Positions 1 to 8,429 of a DNA stretch of 64,000 nt are shown here, in pieces. The first letter of the stretch is position 1; every line of letters starts with the position of its first letter. The DNA comes from PWQG01 sp050486205 (lineage in GTDB: Bacteria > Pseudomonadota > Gammaproteobacteria > Pseudomonadales > Pseudohongiellaceae): the NCBI GenBank assembly GCA_050486205.1, contig JBJHCW010000005.1, positions 62,001 to 126,000 of the forward strand. Direction: 5' to 3'. The notes under the pieces are model-generated. The model had not been told where the DNA came from, did not search any database, and worked only from the letters and a program-made list of their open reading frames with translations. A program made the translations under genes and the position numbers.

Positions 1-452
1 TCGTCGCGAATCAGATCATCCCAATCCTGGATATTCTTTGGGTTGCCAGCGCGAACCAGCAAGACAATCGTGGAGGTATATGGTGAACTGTTCCCGGGCA
101 GACGCTCCTGCCAGTTGTCCGGGATCAAGCCTGCACGCTTGTTCAATGCGTCCACGTCATAGGCTAAAGCTAGGGTGACAACATCAGCGTCCAGACCGTC
201 AATGACCGAACGAGCCTGGGAGCCTGATCCGCCATGGGATTGGCGCACATTGACCTGTTGGCCTCTGGCTTCCTGCCAATGGCGATTGAATGCCTGGTTG
301 TACTCGCGATAAAACTCCCGGGTAGGGTCATAGGACACATTCAGAATATTGACTGTGTCTGCGCTAGCGACTGAGCCGAACGTAAGGACCGGTATCAGTG
401 TAGCGATCAGTTTCCATTTTTTCTTGAGAGTGAGGGTGTTCCTGGTTTTCAT
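1..452 (-). CDS. sbp: Sulfate-binding periplasmic protein, 3' end beyond the window
   Basis: Periplasmic solute receptor that should deliver sulfate to the CysTWA ABC permease. About 150 N-terminal residues are visible. A signal peptide ends near SVASA-D, followed by the family motifs NVSYDPTRE, SHGGSGSQA (sulfate-binding loop) and DVVTLALAYDVDAL, which closely match enterobacterial Sbp. The start at 452 is supported by GGAG about ten bases upstream. The gene lies downstream of the porin and cysB on the same strand, fitting sulfur-limitation control. CysP (thiosulfate binder) is the close alternative. The C-terminal half lies outside the window. Confidence 0.93.
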   Translation of the reverse strand, partial: MKTRNTLTLKKKWKLIATLIPVLTFGSVASADTVNILNVSYDPTREFYREYNQAFNRHWQEARGQQVNVRQSHGGSGSQARSVIDGLDADVVTLALAYDVDALNKRAGLIPDNWQERLPGNSSPYTSTIVLLVRAGNPKNIQDWDDLIRD

Positions 453-516
453 GTTGTTTCTCCAGTAAGGAAAGGTGTTGCATGGGTGTTGAAAAAAACC
501 GGTTGAGTGACCGGGA

Positions 517-1725
517 TCAGAAATCAATCTGGGCGCGCACAGTCAGCGTGTCCAGTTTGAGGTCGTGGTAAATACTCGACGGACGATCCACATCGAGCAC
601 GTGTGTATAGTTCGCAGAGAAGCGCAAATTGTTTTGGGGATACCAGTTCAATCCGAGCGTGAGATTTGAGAATTGACCTCCTGTGATATCGGCGTCCGTC
701 AGATCGGCGCGGCTGTGGCGCACGGCGATTTCCCATGCCCCGACTCCGCCTGCGTTGAGCGGGTTGGCAATACGGGGGCGATCAAAAACACCAGTGCCCA
801 CCCGATAAGTCCGCGGCTCACCGGTCAGTGTATAACTGGCATAGGTGTACCAGGCGTTCAGGAGGGCGCCTGGCAAGCTGCCTACCCGGTTCAGGCGTGT
901 GCCAATGTATTCGCCTTGCACGGAGAACGGGCCAAGGACGGCACCCGCCTCCAGGCCGAGTGAATGGAACCGGTCAACGTCGGCAATCACGCCTGTGTCC
1001 ACCACGCGCACGGCCGTGACATTGGTTTCCGGTCGCGAAGAAAACCGCAGTTCATTGGTGGAGTCCCTGGGCGTGTGCAAACGTCCTGCCACGCCCAGAT
1101 GCACAACGCGTTCGGACTCGTTCAGGGGTGCCAATGTGAATCGACCGTTGACGTCCCAGCCTTCATCACCTTCGGCAGCCACATTGCCCTCGGCGCGTTC
1201 TCCGAACAGGCCCAGCGCTGTGGACCAGTTGTCACCTGAGGTGCTGTAACCCACACCCAGGCGACGATCGGGGCTGAAAAGATCAGTCACACCCCGTTCG
1301 ATGAAGGTGGTTGCCAGTCCGCTCTGTAAATGCTCCAGGCCCAGTGGCGCCTTGAAATTCCCTACGGTGATCCGGTGTGGTCCGAAACCGTTGTATTGGA
1401 TCCAGGCATCACGGACGCCGCGACTGCCACTGTCCGAACCACCGGGGCGGGCGAAGTCATACTGATAACGATAACTCCAATCGCTGGTGATCGTGCCACG
1501 CACATCCAGAAACAGGCGGCGGATGTGGCTGCCGTCGCCGAAATTGATGTCGTTGCCAGCGCGATGAACGGCGGCGTCCGCTTGTAATCGCCCCCCGACG
1601 TTCAATGAGTTATCGTTTTGGGCTTGCGTGTGTGCGCCCGGAACCAGAATGGATGCCAGGGCGAGAGCCAGCTTGCTCGGCAGCGATGGCCAGTTGATCG
1701 GCGTTTGGGTCTTCTTGTGTGACAC
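517..1725 (-). CDS. OprO/OprP-type outer-membrane porin
   Basis: Predicted 16-stranded anion-selective porin of the phosphate-selective porin O/P family (402 aa). After a signal peptide ending near HTQAQ come NVGGRLQ, the arginine-containing IRRLFLDVRG strand and alternating beta-strand segments, ending in an aromatic-terminated strand (RAQIDF) typical of outer-membrane barrels. I chose the GTG at 1725 because AGAGGAAAG lies just upstream; a longer TTG reading adds residues without a signal sequence. Position between cysB and sbp suggests a sulfate or other oxyanion channel for sulfur starvation rather than phosphate; that substrate is inference. Confidence 0.85.
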   Translation of the reverse strand: MSHKKTQTPINWPSLPSKLALALASILVPGAHTQAQNDNSLNVGGRLQADAAVHRAGNDINFGDGSHIRRLFLDVRGTITSDWSYRYQYDFARPGGSDSGSRGVRDAWIQYNGFGPHRITVGNFKAPLGLEHLQSGLATTFIERGVTDLFSPDRRLGVGYSTSGDNWSTALGLFGERAEGNVAAEGDEGWDVNGRFTLAPLNESERVVHLGVAGRLHTPRDSTNELRFSSRPETNVTAVRVVDTGVIADVDRFHSLGLEAGAVLGPFSVQGEYIGTRLNRVGSLPGALLNAWYTYASYTLTGEPRTYRVGTGVFDRPRIANPLNAGGVGAWEIAVRHSRADLTDADITGGQFSNLTLGLNWYPQNNLRFSANYTHVLDVDRPSSIYHDLKLDTLTVRAQIDF

Positions 1726-1929
1726 GGTGCTTTCCTCTTGACATAAACTGTGTTGTTCGTGGAAGGCACAATACCGATCAACGCATATATCGAGAACCAA
1801 TAATAAATGCGTTGCTTATTCGCTATTCTGAATTGGCATACCGAACGTATAAAAACCAGCTGGGTGTACTGTGAGGCAAACAGTAGAGTCCTTCAGTCGG
1901 GGTAGTCGATATCGGGCTCATGAAACTGT
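1726..1929 (-). promoter_or_regulatory. AT-rich leader of the porin, candidate CysB-activated promoter
   Basis: The 204 bases between cysB and the porin are markedly AT-rich around 1795-1850 (on the minus strand GAATAAGC and TTTATTATTGG). CysB sites in gammaproteobacteria are AT-rich and poorly conserved, so this is a plausible activation region for the porin and sbp, but I cannot define exact -35 and -10 boxes. Its role is inferred from the neighbours. Confidence 0.35.
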
Positions 1930-2862
1930 TCAGGTAGGCGTATGGTCTGCCAATTCCGCTGCCACGATGGCTTCGGTCAGCGCAGGGGCGCAGAGTTCAA
2001 TGAAGTGATAGACGTATCGACGCAGCAGGTGACCACGCCGGGCAGCGATGAGTGTCTGGTTACGGGCAAACAGGTGAGAACACTCCAGCCGGCGAAGTCG
2101 AGTATCCCGATCGGCATCAAAGGCAAGGTCAGCAATGATACCTACACCATGGCCGAGCTCCACATAAGACTTGATCACGTCAGCGTCCAGTGCGGATATG
2201 ACAATATCCGGAACCAGACCTGCCTTGGCGAAGCTGCGTTCCAGAACGCCGCGACCGGTAAAACCTTCGTGGTAGGTAATGATCGGGTGCTCAACAATGT
2301 CCTCCAGCTGTAACGGCACCCTGGATTCCAGCGGGTGCCCCGCTGTCACTATCACGGTATGGTGCCAGGCGTAGTAGGGGAACGAGGCCAGGCCAGGGAC
2401 CTGACCGAGGGTTTCGGTGGCCACGCCGACGTCAGCCTCCCCATCCAGCAGCATCTGGGCGATCTCCGAGGGGCTGCCCTGATGCAGTTTGAGGTGGACC
2501 TTCGGGTAGCGTTTCTTGAACTCCGTGACCACCTGCGGCAGGGCGTAACGCGCTTGCGTGTGAGTGGTCGCAATGGTCAGATTGCCACGATCCTCGTGGC
2601 TGTATTGTTCGGCCACGTTCTTGATGTTGGCGGCATCAAGCAGCATGCGCTCCACAATACGCGCGACCTCCTGGCCAGGTTCCGTGAGCCCGAGAAGACG
2701 TTTTCCCTTGCGAACGTACAACTCGACCCCGAGCTCATTCTCCAGGTCCTTGATATGTTTGGAAACGCCGGACTGCGAGGTATGCAGCGCGTTTGCGACC
2801 TCCGTCAGGTTGCATTGCCGCCTGACTGTCTCACGGACTATTCTTAATTGCTGGAAGTTCAT
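1930..2862 (-). CDS. cysB: LysR-family sulfur regulator CysB
   Basis: Transcription activator of sulfate assimilation that responds to N-acetylserine (310 aa, normal length about 324). The N-terminal winged helix-turn-helix spans about residues 1-60 (NLTEVANALHTSQSGVSKH). The effector domain keeps the CysB signatures TTHTQARY (about residue 100) and TYHEGFTGR (about 200), which line the ligand pocket in the known structures. A start at 2862 gives the canonical MNFQQLR beginning. It is first in a minus-strand run with the porin and sbp. Cbl is a close paralogue, but the pocket motifs and the context favour CysB. Confidence 0.93.
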   Translation of the reverse strand: MNFQQLRIVRETVRRQCNLTEVANALHTSQSGVSKHIKDLENELGVELYVRKGKRLLGLTEPGQEVARIVERMLLDAANIKNVAEQYSHEDRGNLTIATTHTQARYALPQVVTEFKKRYPKVHLKLHQGSPSEIAQMLLDGEADVGVATETLGQVPGLASFPYYAWHHTVIVTAGHPLESRVPLQLEDIVEHPIITYHEGFTGRGVLERSFAKAGLVPDIVISALDADVIKSYVELGHGVGIIADLAFDADRDTRLRRLECSHLFARNQTLIAARRGHLLRRYVYHFIELCAPALTEAIVAAELADHTPT

Positions 2863-3043
2863 TGGGGGTCCTCGTCATTCCCCAAAAGCATAAAGTCGCA
2901 GGCTGTTATGGCCAAATATTATTTTGTGCTTAGCTTATAACCTGAGGAACCTGCCACGTGAAACCTGCCACTCGTCCTGGTCGTGGTTGCCAGCCCGCAA
3001 TCAAAGGATTATTTTAGGGTCTTGTCTGGAAACGGAGAGCCCC

Positions 3044-3862
3044 ATGAATATTTTCCGCGCCTGCCGGTTGTCAGGTCTGATGTTCAGTCTGATGCTGGCG
3101 CTTCTGTTGCCGGTGGCACAGAGTCATGCCAACGATATCACCATCATTGATGAAACCACCGAAGCGGGTGTGGTCGAGACCCGCTTCGACATTGTTGTGG
3201 ACGGCGTTACCGTGCCGGGTATTCTGTGGACGCCGGAAGGCGCGCAGGGTACACGACCGCTGATGGTCTTCGGGCATGGTGGCCAGCAGCACAAGCGGGT
3301 CAGCAATATCCTGCGCATGGCGCGCGACTATGTGACCAACGAGCACTATGCCGTATTGGCCATTGACGGTTTTGGTCATGGTGAGCGCCAGCCACTGCCG
3401 GATGCGGACAGCGGTGAGCCGCGCCCGAGCGAGAACATGACAGCGGAGACCATGGCGGCCATCAGCGCCGTACAGCGTCTGGACCATGTTGGGGAGGGAC
3501 CGGTGGGGTACTGGGGTGTGTCCATGGGTACCCGCTTTGGTGTGCCGCTGGTGGCCAACGACAGCCGTATCAAGGCAGCACTGCTGGGTCTGTTTGGACT
3601 GTTTCCGGAGGGCTCCACCGTGCCCGAAGGCTGGGGTGACGATGCTCGCAGCATCGAGGTGCCGCTGATCTTTGTCTATCAGCGCAGCGACGCACTGATG
3701 ACCTTGCAGAGCGGTATCGACCTGTTTGATGCCTTCGGTTCCAGTGAAAAGACCATGCACATCAATCCGGGTGGCCATGTCGCCATCCCCATTTCCGAGC
3801 GTGAGAAGTGGCGCCCGTTTTTTGTCAGCCATCTCGGCAAGACCCATGTTCAGAACAACTGA
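3044..3862 (+). CDS. Secreted alpha/beta hydrolase
   Basis: Predicted periplasmic serine hydrolase of 272 aa, dienelactone hydrolase/acetyl-esterase type. A signal peptide ends near QSHA-N. An oxyanion segment FGHGG follows, then the nucleophile elbow GVSMG with Ser about 160, and late Asp and His (GGHVAIP) that could complete the triad. I chose ATG 3044, preceded by GGAGAG, because it opens directly on the signal peptide; an upstream in-frame start lacks a ribosome site. It is followed after 27 bases by a type B carboxylesterase on the same strand, so the two are probably cotranscribed. Substrate unknown. Confidence 0.75.
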   Translation: MNIFRACRLSGLMFSLMLALLLPVAQSHANDITIIDETTEAGVVETRFDIVVDGVTVPGILWTPEGAQGTRPLMVFGHGGQQHKRVSNILRMARDYVTNEHYAVLAIDGFGHGERQPLPDADSGEPRPSENMTAETMAAISAVQRLDHVGEGPVGYWGVSMGTRFGVPLVANDSRIKAALLGLFGLFPEGSTVPEGWGDDARSIEVPLIFVYQRSDALMTLQSGIDLFDAFGSSEKTMHINPGGHVAIPISEREKWRPFFVSHLGKTHVQNN

Positions 3863-3889
3863 TCAGCAATTGCCCGACAGGGAGGCACG

Positions 3890-5470
3890 ATGAGTAAATT
3901 TGAGAATATGCCTGAGAGTACTACGCCCAGGAGTGCGACCAGACACCGAACAATCATCCGCTGGTGCGCCGCACTGGCCAGCAGTCTGGCTTTTGTTGCG
4001 TTTGCCCAGGCTGATGTGGTGGTTGATACCCAGGCCGGTCAATTGCGCGGTTTCAAACACGATAGCCATGATGTCTACACTTTCAAGGGCGTGCATTACG
4101 GGCAGGACACCAGTGGCGAGCGGCGTTTCCGCCCGGCCTTGCCGGTGGCGCCCTGGGACGGCGTGCGTCTGGCAGACCGCTTTGGCGACGTCTGCCCGCA
4201 GGGCGGTGAGCCCGGCCGGCGCAGTCTGGAGCGGGACGACTACCTGCCCATGAGCGAGAACTGTCTGGTGCTCAATGTCTGGACACCGGGTACCGATGAT
4301 ACCGAACGACCGGTCATGATCTGGTTGCATGGTCGTGGTTATTATGCCGGCGCCGGCTCCGAACCGTTGTACGATGGGCCGTCCCTGGCCGAGCGTGGTG
4401 ACGTGGTGGTCATCACCATCAATCATCGCCTGAATGTTTTTGGTCATCTTCACCTGGCCGAGGTGGGCGGTGAGGAATTTGCCAGATCCGGCAATGTCGG
4501 GCTGCTGGATGCCATGCTGGCACTGGAGTGGGTGCGCGACAATATCCGTGCCTTTGGTGGTGATCCGGACAATGTCACCATTTTTGGCGAGTCCGGTGGC
4601 GGCTCCAAGGTGGCAACACTGATGGGCATGCCGGCGGCAAAAGGCCTGTTCCACAAGGGCATCATCCAGAGCGGTCCGGCACGCACGCATATGTCAGCGG
4701 AACGCGCAGCTGACAATGCCCGCACCGTGATGCAGACACTGGACGTGAGCACGGTTGAGGAATTGCAGGCATTGCCCTTTGAGACAGTGCTGACTGCGGT
4801 CACCGAGACCGGTCGCACGTCGGTGCCACTGAGCCCGGTGGTGGACGGGCAGGTATTGCCGGGCAGTATGTTTGTGGGTGAGTCGGCGCCCAGTGCGCAT
4901 GGTGTGCCGATACTGATTGGTGCCAACAAACACGAGCACACACTGTACGCACCGGACAGTGATCGCAACATGAGCGAGGCGGATCTGCTGGCCGCGATCC
5001 GCAACAGTTATGGCGAGGACGCGCAGGATCTTATCGATCATTACCGGGAAGCCCGGCCGGGTGCCACACCCTGGGAAATCTGGATTGGTATCAATTCGGC
5101 ACGCTTCACCCAGGGCTCCAATATGCTGGCCTCGGTGCATCAGGCCTGGGGCCCGGTGTACAAGTATGTGTTCGAGTTCCATGCCACCGAGCGTCTGATG
5201 TCGGCGCACGGCGCGGAGATTGCCTTTGTGTTCAACAATGCCACGGCCAACCCCAATGCCCGGCCCGGTGCCGACAAAGTGGAGGATGCCATGAGTGAGG
5301 CGTGGATCCACTTTGCCCGCTATGGTAATCCGAACCACGACGGCATACCGGACTGGCCCACCTACGACCTGGAGTCCCGAGCAGCCATGGTGTTCGACGT
5401 GGAGTCGCGCGTGGAAAAAGACCTGCGACGTCCTGAGCGCGTGGCGCATGAGCGTCTGGGCATTCGGTAG
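3890..5470 (+). CDS. Secreted type B carboxylesterase
   Basis: Carboxylesterase/PnbA family (526 aa, usual length about 500), predicted to be exported: hydrophobic segment at residues 25-42 ending FAQA-D. Triad candidates are Ser235 in FGESGGG, Glu349 in NKHEHT and His440 in SAHGAE. The family oxyanion motif HGGG reads HGRG at 147-150, an unusual change beside the active site. The C-terminal FARYGNPN motif is present. AGGGAGG precedes the ATG. It follows the hydrolase at 3044 in a likely two-gene operon of secreted esterases. Substrate cannot be predicted. Confidence 0.85.
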   Translation: MSKFENMPESTTPRSATRHRTIIRWCAALASSLAFVAFAQADVVVDTQAGQLRGFKHDSHDVYTFKGVHYGQDTSGERRFRPALPVAPWDGVRLADRFGDVCPQGGEPGRRSLERDDYLPMSENCLVLNVWTPGTDDTERPVMIWLHGRGYYAGAGSEPLYDGPSLAERGDVVVITINHRLNVFGHLHLAEVGGEEFARSGNVGLLDAMLALEWVRDNIRAFGGDPDNVTIFGESGGGSKVATLMGMPAAKGLFHKGIIQSGPARTHMSAERAADNARTVMQTLDVSTVEELQALPFETVLTAVTETGRTSVPLSPVVDGQVLPGSMFVGESAPSAHGVPILIGANKHEHTLYAPDSDRNMSEADLLAAIRNSYGEDAQDLIDHYREARPGATPWEIWIGINSARFTQGSNMLASVHQAWGPVYKYVFEFHATERLMSAHGAEIAFVFNNATANPNARPGADKVEDAMSEAWIHFARYGNPNHDGIPDWPTYDLESRAAMVFDVESRVEKDLRRPERVAHERLGIR

Positions 5471-5544
5471 ACGTCATACACTTGCAGCGGCGGTAGCATC
5501 GATTGTGGCTGTTACGGTTCGGAACCCATCAAGGAGGCTCTGAA

Positions 5545-6291
5545 TCACATGCGCTCGATCTGCCGCCTCACTCGCTCGAGCCGTTCTCTTGAGGATGGGT
5601 GAGTAGCAAAGAACTGCTGCATCCGACCGGGATCAGTCTGTTGCAACTCGAGGAAACGTTCCAGCAGTGCAACCATGCCCTGGGGATCGTAGCCGGCATC
5701 GTGAATATAACGCACGCCAAGTTCATCGGCTTCGAACTCCTGGGCCTGGGAGAATTGTGAGACGGCGCCGCCGGCGACGATCTGGGCGACGATTTCGCTG
5801 ATCATGCCGGGATCCTCACCGAGCACCAGGCTGGCGATCATGGCCAATCCGTATTGCTGGGTCATGCGCTGGGTACCGTGGCGTGCCACGCCGTGGGCGA
5901 TCTCGTGGCCAATCACTGCTGCTATCTCTGCGTCACTGGTCTGCTCAATCAGCCCCGAGTGCAGGTAGACCAGACCGCCGGGCACGTTGAAGGCATTGAT
6001 CGATTCGTCCTCCACGACGTAGAAACGCCAGGGCAGGTGGGCCATACGTGTTTCGGCAACAATGCGTTGGCCCATCTCGCTGACTCTTGCGTCTTCATAG
6101 GGCGAGAGCTCTTCGGCCAGCTGTGCCTCGAACTCCTGGCCCAGCTCCCACTCTTCCTCGACGGAAATCAGATTGATGCCGCTGGTGCCCACGGCTTCGC
6201 AGCCGGAAAGCAGCAGCGAAATCCAGAATACCGTGGCCAACCGGCCCGCGAGCCTCATCCAGTCTGCTGAGTAGCTATGTCTATTGATCAC
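5545..6291 (-). CDS. M48-family zinc metallopeptidase lipoprotein
   Basis: Predicted lipid-anchored periplasmic protease related to LoiP/BepA (248 aa). Lipobox LLLSGC has its lipidated Cys at about residue 31. The zinc motif HEIAH is at about 129-133 and a third ligand is expected in QEFEADELG. The GTG at 6291 is chosen because a strong GGGAGG lies seven bases upstream; the next ATG (6258) has no good ribosome site and an upstream ATG at 6357 adds non-signal sequence. It probably takes part in outer-membrane protein quality control. It faces the carboxylesterase convergently with a 74-base gap. Confidence 0.87.
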   Translation of the reverse strand: MINRHSYSADWMRLAGRLATVFWISLLLSGCEAVGTSGINLISVEEEWELGQEFEAQLAEELSPYEDARVSEMGQRIVAETRMAHLPWRFYVVEDESINAFNVPGGLVYLHSGLIEQTSDAEIAAVIGHEIAHGVARHGTQRMTQQYGLAMIASLVLGEDPGMISEIVAQIVAGGAVSQFSQAQEFEADELGVRYIHDAGYDPQGMVALLERFLELQQTDPGRMQQFFATHPSSRERLERVRRQIERM

Positions 6292-6678
6292 CGGCCTACC
6301 TCCCTGGAGAATGATTACACTATCAAAAAGCTTACCGCTAAACTGAAGGGGCGCCAATACTCGGCCCGTTTCCGTTGTTCGTACAGGTCAACGAGGATAT
6401 TTTCAAAAGTTACGGTAGCCATAAGGTGGGTTCGATTTCATCAGAAATGGTTTCAATGTGATCCTGATGGTAGTTTCTGTCAAATTCCGTCAATTACACC
6501 AACACTTGATGAATCTCACCATCGGAATGGTAAGTTCTAGTGGGATAACACATATATATCAGTGACTTGTCAATAGGCCTGATTCTTGCTGGATAACGTA
6601 CCATGAAGCTTGCCACGCATTAGCCAGGAAGGCGAGCGAGCCTAAATCAAACAAACCCGAGAACCGCCGGAGCCTCCC
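6292..6678. other. 387-base divergent intergenic region, no gene seen
   Basis: This AT-richer stretch separates the M48 peptidase from the LiaF-like gene and must hold both promoters. A possible plus-strand promoter is TTGTCA at 6567-6572 with a 17-base spacer to a poor -10 near 6590. An open frame at 6277-6540 has no ribosome site or recognisable protein character. Nothing else stands out. Confidence 0.4.
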
Positions 6679-7323
6679 ATGCCAGTCAAATTGGAAGACC
6701 GACCTATAGAACAGGTGCGTGAAGAGACCATCGACAAACTGATTGTGAACTACAGTCATGCCGTCATTTCAGCCGAGGCCTTTGAGCGCCGCCTGGATGA
6801 CGCCACAGACAGCGAATCGCATCAGGAGCTTGTGGCGCTGGTTGCCGACTTGCCGTTGGAGGCAGACAGTCAGTACACACGCTACAAGGACACCCAGCTT
6901 GGACCCAACTATCGCGCGGCCAGTGAGGGCAGCGATGACCGGATTGTCTCGATTCTCAGCAGCGAAGAACGTCGCGGCCAATGGGTAGTGCCCCGGCGTT
7001 TGCGTGTAATCGGTGTGCTGTCCTCTGTGACCCTGGATTTCACCGACGCGGTGTTTGAGCACCAGCATGTGGTCATTCAGGTGACCGATTTCCTGGGTTC
7101 GATCGAAATTCTGGTGCCCGACAGTGTTAATGTCTCGACCAGGCTGTCAGGTTTCCTCAGTTCCACCGAAAACAAGTCACCTTCCATGGGTGGGCGCCAG
7201 GCGCCACATATTTCTGTGGAAGGTTTTTCCCTGTTGAGTTCAGTGGAGATCAAGGAAAGGAAGACCATGAAGGAGAAGCTTGTGGCTTTTGCCAACAGCA
7301 TCAAGTCGGCGCTGAATGATTGA
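6679..7323 (+). CDS. DUF1707 / LiaF-C-like cytosolic protein
   Basis: Protein of 214 aa with two parts. Residues 5-55 (DRPIEQVREETIDKL, FERRLDDA) resemble the helical SHOCT-like DUF1707 module. Residues 95-185 are beta-rich (VIGVLSSVTLDFTDAVF, VTDFLGSIEILVP), resembling the C-terminal LiaF/cell-wall-stress domain. No signal peptide or membrane helix is visible, unlike LiaF. In Firmicutes LiaF-type proteins restrain envelope-stress signalling; a role here is unknown. It stands alone with its own upstream region and a weak GGAG before the ATG. Confidence 0.7.
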   Translation: MPVKLEDRPIEQVREETIDKLIVNYSHAVISAEAFERRLDDATDSESHQELVALVADLPLEADSQYTRYKDTQLGPNYRAASEGSDDRIVSILSSEERRGQWVVPRRLRVIGVLSSVTLDFTDAVFEHQHVVIQVTDFLGSIEILVPDSVNVSTRLSGFLSSTENKSPSMGGRQAPHISVEGFSLLSSVEIKERKTMKEKLVAFANSIKSALND

Positions 7324-7484
7324 CAGATTGTTTATGAAGAATACGGAACTGTGTTACTGGGCCTGCAGTTGGTGAGCTGTTTGGGGAGTTGCTGAACAGT
7401 CTTTGAGTGGCATCTGGCTACTTTCGTCCAGGGCGCGAAACAGGTATAAAATCCTGTACACTCTGAACCAGCAGGAGACGCTGA

Positions 7485-8420
7485 GTGATACAGCTGCTGA
7501 TTGGCGTTAGCCGCGCAAAGTTTCTTACCCTTACAGTGGTGTGTATTGCCCTGGCTGCCACCGCCAGCTGGCAGGCCGGGGCCACGTTTTCTCCGGCTTT
7601 GGTGACGCTGGTGCTGATAATGGCGCTGTGCGCTCATATCAGCGCCAATGCATTCAACGAATATTTTGATTTTCATTCCGGACTGGACTTTCTTACCCAG
7701 CGCACGCCGTTCAGTGGCGGCAGTGGTGTGTTGGTGGCACGTGCCGAGATGGACGACGCTGGGACAGGTAAAGCGGCACACACCAGTGCTGATAAAGTTG
7801 CGCTGTCGGTGGCCGTTGCGTCCTTGCTTGTGGTGCTTGTGCTCGGATTGTATCTGACGCTGCAACTGGATTGGCGTCTGCTGTTTATCGGTGTGCCCGG
7901 CGTGGCTGTGATTTATGCCTATACCCGGTACATCAATCGCTGGCCTTTATTGTGCCTGTTGGCCCCGGGGCTGGGGATGGGCCTGTTCATGACACTGGGT
8001 GCGTTCTGGGTGTTTACCGGACACATAAGTGCAGGAGCCGTCACGCTGGCCACGATCGTCACCCTGCTGGGGAGCAATCTTCTGTTGCTCAATCAGTTCC
8101 CTGATATCGAGGCCGATCGGCAGGTGGGGCGCAGACACTATCCCATTGTCATTGGCCGCCAACGCTGCGCGACGCTGTTCACCGTCCTGCTGAGCCTGTG
8201 TTACGTGCTTATTGTGCTGGCGGTGGCAATGCGCTGGTTGCCGCCACACGCGTTGCTGGCGCTGCTCAGTCTGGCGCTGCTGCCACATCTGCTGCGCGGT
8301 GTATTCCGTTACGCCGAGCAACCGCAGCAACTGGTACCTTACCTCGGTTTGAATGTGGTGCTGTGTCATACTGTGCCAATACTCTTGCTGATCGGCCTGC
8401 TCTGGGCCGGTCGCCACTGA
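7485..8420 (+). CDS. MenA-like UbiA-family prenyltransferase
   Basis: Integral-membrane polyprenyl transferase (311 aa, about eight helices). The first Asp-rich motif is NAFNEYFDFHSGLD near residues 52-65, followed by RTPFSGGSG. The second is FPDIEADRQVGR near 206-217; this pair matches MenA-type enzymes that prenylate 1,4-dihydroxy-2-naphthoate in menaquinone synthesis. GTG 7485 follows CAGGAGA. TATAAA at 7445-7450 could be the -10 of the operon. frdA starts nine bases downstream, so quinone synthesis and fumarate reductase are coupled. No other men genes are in the window, so the exact aromatic acceptor is inferred. Confidence 0.78.
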   Translation: MIQLLIGVSRAKFLTLTVVCIALAATASWQAGATFSPALVTLVLIMALCAHISANAFNEYFDFHSGLDFLTQRTPFSGGSGVLVARAEMDDAGTGKAAHTSADKVALSVAVASLLVVLVLGLYLTLQLDWRLLFIGVPGVAVIYAYTRYINRWPLLCLLAPGLGMGLFMTLGAFWVFTGHISAGAVTLATIVTLLGSNLLLLNQFPDIEADRQVGRRHYPIVIGRQRCATLFTVLLSLCYVLIVLAVAMRWLPPHALLALLSLALLPHLLRGVFRYAEQPQQLVPYLGLNVVLCHTVPILLLIGLLWAGRH

Positions 8421-8429
8421 GGAGAGCCC

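Noticed and set aside
6277..6540. Possible small gene in the M48-LiaF gap
   Set aside because: No ribosome site, atypical composition, and it overlaps the M48 start region.
7403..7416. FNR-like box TTGAG-N4-ATCTG before the prenyltransferase-frd operon
   Set aside because: Half-sites match the TTGAT/ATCAA consensus poorly and lie about 47 bases from the likely start.
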